Origin: JBBDNV01 sp040877415
GTDB taxonomy: Bacteria > Planctomycetota > Planctomycetia > Pirellulales > PALSA-1355
NCBI GenBank assembly: GCA_040877415.1
Contig: JBBDNV010000124.1
Span: forward strand, 1-17,868
Direction: 5' to 3'
Length of the DNA: 17,868 bases
This document shows positions 15,843 through 17,868 of the stretch, piece after piece. The stretch's first letter is position 1. The number at the start of each line of letters is the position of its first letter. The notes beneath the pieces were generated by a model. It saw only the letters and a list, made by a program, of their open reading frames with translations, made no database searches and was not told where the DNA came from. A program made the position numbers and the translations under genes.

Positions 15843-17017
15843 GGCAGATTACCCCCCCTCGGGATTTGTAAAGAATGAAGTTGTTGTTCGGCGGCCTGCA
15901 CCGACGCGACCAGGTAGAGATTGCCCCGGGCCTCGTTCAGGCAGCCGGTGGCTTTTTCGCTGCGGCTCAACAGCAGGGCGATGAGCGCCTCTTGCCGGCC
16001 GATGCCCCAGACCGACTCGCACAGCCGCTCGACAACGGCCGGATCGGAAACGCGCGATAGCGCCAGGGCCGCCGACAGCCGCAGCGTATGCTGCGGACTC
16101 TCTAGGTAGGCCAAGAGCGCGTCGGCCGGCGGATTCTTGACCTCGGCCAGGACGGCCAGCGCGTCGGACCGCGAGCGCGGTTCGTTCACGAAACCCAGGA
16201 ACAGTCCGACCGCTTCGGGCGATTGCCGCGCCAGCAGCGTTTCGAGCAACTGGCGGCGGAGTCGCACGTCGGGTTCGACGGCCGCGAGCCGTGCCAGGTT
16301 GGCGTCGCCGGCCAGGCGGCCGAGTCCCACGACCGCGGCTTCGTGGGTCGCGGGGTCGCTGGCGAGCTCGGTCAAGAGCGGCAGCGATCGCGGCGTGCCG
16401 ATCCGCGCCAGCAGCCGCGCGGCGCCCAGGCGACGCTCCGCGCTCCCCGCTCGCACCATTTTCCACAACAGGCGCTCGCAGCGCGAAAGATCGCCCGGCA
16501 AGCGGGCCAATCGATCGTCGACGTCGGCGTGCGCGTCTGCGGCCAGCGCGTCGATGAGCTCATCGACCAGCGCGTCTCGATTGGCAGCCTTCGCCGCCGC
16601 GTAGTCGCGAGCAGGTTTGGGGGCTGTCTTGAGCAAGATCACCCGCTCGTAGAGATTCGGATCGCGTGACGCAACGGCCCCATCGGCCGGCGGCTGGGAG
16701 CGCGGGGTTTCCGGGTGCGCAGCCGGCGGACTTGGATAGGGAGCGGGTCGCGGCTGGGGCCGGCTGTCGTTGGTACGCGACACTTTTGGCTCGCTCAACG
16801 TGCCCAGACCGGGCCACGCCAGAATTCCCGCCACCAACAGCACGCTGGCCGCCATGGCCAGGCCGCCGTAAACGAATCGCGAGCGGCGGCGCGCGACGCG
16901 GATCCGCCGCCAAAAGTCGCCGAGCCGCGCGGCCTGGTCGCCGCGCGTCTTGGGCCAACGGGCCTGGCGGAGCAGGCGATCCACTTCGTCGTCGCCGGTA
17001 TCACGGTTAGAGGACAT
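15839..17017 (-). CDS. Single-pass membrane protein with HEAT-like repeats, putative anti-sigma or sensor
   Basis: A 392-residue protein. A charged cytoplasmic N-terminus (1-48) precedes one membrane helix (about 49-70), a Pro-rich linker (about 80-115), and then an alpha-helical array at about 150-370 with HEAT-like units, for example LLARIGTPRSLPLLTELASD and LLAYLESPQHTLRLSAALAL. It lies 3 bp after the ECF sigma gene on the same strand, the usual place for an anti-sigma factor. The N-terminus lacks the His-x3-Cys-x2-Cys zinc motif of classical ZAS anti-sigma factors, so if it binds sigma it does so differently. The helical repeats, probably outside the membrane, would be the sensor or protein-binding part. 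The ATG at 17017 is the only good start. The assignment as anti-sigma is inferred from position. Confidence 0.72.
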   Translation of the reverse strand: MSSNRDTGDDEVDRLLRQARWPKTRGDQAARLGDFWRRIRVARRRSRFVYGGLAMAASVLLVAGILAWPGLGTLSEPKVSRTNDSRPQPRPAPYPSPPAAHPETPRSQPPADGAVASRDPNLYERVILLKTAPKPARDYAAAKAANRDALVDELIDALAADAHADVDDRLARLPGDLSRCERLLWKMVRAGSAERRLGAARLLARIGTPRSLPLLTELASDPATHEAAVVGLGRLAGDANLARLAAVEPDVRLRRQLLETLLARQSPEAVGLFLGFVNEPRSRSDALAVLAEVKNPPADALLAYLESPQHTLRLSAALALSRVSDPAVVERLCESVWGIGRQEALIALLLSRSEKATGCLNEARGNLYLVASVQAAEQQLHSLQIPRGGNLP

Positions 17018-17020
17018 GAC

Positions 17021-17578
17021 TTACTTTTCGACGGACCTGAAATACGGAGCCAATCGCGCCTTGAGTCGAGACCGCGCCGCCGACAACGTCGAATGCACGT
17101 TGGCTTCGCTGATGCCGACGACGCCGGCCACCTCGCGCGTCGAGAGCCCCTCGTACACCATCAAGACCAGCACCTCGCGCTGTCGCGGCGGCAGGCGCGC
17201 GACTTCCTCGGCGACGAGCCGTTCGAGCTCGGCCGCCATGGCCGCCGCCGGCGGTTCGGCGCCGGGCGCGCAGGCAGGCTCGAGCGGGTTTTCATCGATC
17301 GGCAACTCGGCGTCCGACTTACGCAGCCGGTCGCGAAAGACGTTGATCACAATCCGAAAAAACCAGGTCCGAAACGCCGCCTCGCCGCGAAAGCTCGGCC
17401 AAAAGCGCAGCACGCGCACGAGCGCCTCTTGCACGAGCTCCTCGGCCCGATCCGGATCGCCGGCCAGGCGAGTCGCGAACCCAAGCGCCGCCGGCAGATG
17501 TTCGACCACCAGTCGATCGAGGGATGAGTCGCGCACGAGTCGCCCCTGGTGCCGTTCCGTTTCCGCGGCGCCACTCAT
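17021..17578 (-). CDS. ECF-type RNA polymerase sigma factor
   Basis: A 185-residue sigma-70 family regulator of the extracytoplasmic-function type. Region 2 is at about 22-88, with the core-binding AEELVQEALVRVLRFW and the -10-binding FRTWFFRIVINVFRDRLRK. A short linker follows, then region 4 (about 125-178) with LPPRQREVLVLM and the helix-turn-helix STREVAGVVGISEANVHSTLSAARSRLK. There is no region 3 or long extension. The start is uncertain: ATG 17578 gives the most typical length, but ATG 17626 and GTG 17638 are in frame and add 16 or 20 residues; none has a well-placed Shine-Dalgarno. It is the first gene of a three-gene operon with the HEAT-repeat membrane protein and the secretin-like protein. 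No autoregulated promoter was convincing. Confidence 0.9.
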   Translation of the reverse strand: MSGAAETERHQGRLVRDSSLDRLVVEHLPAALGFATRLAGDPDRAEELVQEALVRVLRFWPSFRGEAAFRTWFFRIVINVFRDRLRKSDAELPIDENPLEPACAPGAEPPAAAMAAELERLVAEEVARLPPRQREVLVLMVYEGLSTREVAGVVGISEANVHSTLSAARSRLKARLAPYFRSVEK

Positions 17579-17700
17579 CCTCTTAGACGCCCGCGGGCCT
17601 TGTGCCTCAAAGACAAAGTCGAGCATATCCGAAAACACCGGAAGATGCCCGGCGTGGGCCGCGTCAAAGGAGTTTGCCGCTCAGAGTTGCCGGCGCCCTC

Positions 17701-17728
17701 CACACCAGCCCGACGGGCCAGCGAGGGG
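17701..17728. repeat. Possible copy of a dispersed planctomycete repeat
   Basis: The stretch beginning CACACCAGCCCGACGGGCCA and ending in GCGAGGGG contains a small palindrome (GCCCG-A-CGGGC). It resembles, from memory, a short element found many times in planctomycete genomes. There is only one copy here, so this cannot be tested within the window. Confidence 0.35.
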
Positions 17729-17780
17729 AAAAAGCGACACCCGTCTCCATCGCCCCTGGCTGCCGCCCGGAACAAAAAAG

Positions 17781-17818
17781 GGGACGCAGCGCTTTTCCCC
17801 GAAAATGAGCTGCGTCCC
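17781..17818. repeat. Perfect palindromic hairpin, REP-like
   Basis: Arms GGGACGCAGC (17781-17790) and GCTGCGTCCC (17809-17818) are perfect inverted repeats. An inner stem TTTTC/GAAAA (17793-17797 with 17801-17805) closes on a CCC loop, giving a two-stage hairpin. It lies upstream of the sigma gene. Nothing else was recognised in the gap from 17579 to the window end apart from the possible repeat at 17701. Confidence 0.6.
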
Positions 17819-17868
17819 AATCCTGTTCGGCACGGGATTTGCGCTGTGCAAAACATTGACAGCTTACC

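Noticed and set aside
17856..17861. TTGACA at the right edge of the window
   Set aside because: The window ends before any -10 could be read, so it cannot be assigned to a gene.

Overview
The window is GC-rich bacterial chromosome, most likely from a planctomycete (tentatively a Pirellulales-type genome). The basis is the combination of very large signal peptidases I with inserted domains, an M56 (BlaR1-like) metallopeptidase with an extra secreted domain, an ECF sigma factor followed by a membrane-anchored HEAT-repeat protein, a DUF502 protein, and short dispersed palindromes. The lineage is an inference from gene content; there is no rRNA or marker gene to settle it. No tRNA, rRNA, CRISPR array or intact transposase was seen.

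Plus-strand half (about 200-10970). A 45-residue zinc ribbon that looks like archaeal eL40 is followed by a ROK-family sugar kinase, then lepA (EF4). Directly after lepA, in the lepA-lepB order familiar from E. coli, come three consecutive, non-identical signal peptidase I genes. All three keep the catalytic Ser, the catalytic Lys and the final GDNS-x3-D-x-R box. In each the peptidase is split by a four-cysteine ribbon after the catalytic Ser and by a long beta-rich, concanavalin/LamG-like insert between the Lys box and the last box. An lptB-type ABC ATPase gene follows 65 bp later. Then come a CDF-like transporter that is only a membrane domain, a small secreted protein translationally coupled to it, and a membrane-anchored protein with a C-terminal J domain.

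Boundary (10968-11113). The two strands converge here. The gap holds a REP-like inverted repeat of about 89 bp and a separate 8-bp hairpin.

Minus-strand half (11114-17578), read right to left. An ECF sigma factor, a single-pass HEAT-repeat protein (putative anti-sigma or sensor) and a secreted secretin-like protein without a recognisable pore domain form a tight operon (3-bp gap, then a 4-bp overlap). Next are a DUF502 membrane protein, a YhhN/TMEM86-like membrane protein and an M56 peptidase. The M56 gene has the best regulatory site in the window: a sigma70-type promoter sitting between two CCTAA-N4-TTAGG palindromes 53 bp apart, although no BlaI-type repressor is encoded next to it.

Themes. 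Much of the window concerns the cell envelope: signal-peptide removal (three LepB), a possible lipopolysaccharide transport ATPase (LptB), a membrane-bound signalling peptidase (M56) and an ECF sigma system. Two encoded proteins (at 9876 and 14652) have N-terminal signal peptides with Ala at -1 and so are plausible substrates of the three peptidases. The strongest candidate for something under-described is the triple signal-peptidase array with its inserted ribbon and lectin-like domains; second is the operator-promoter-operator unit in front of the M56 gene.
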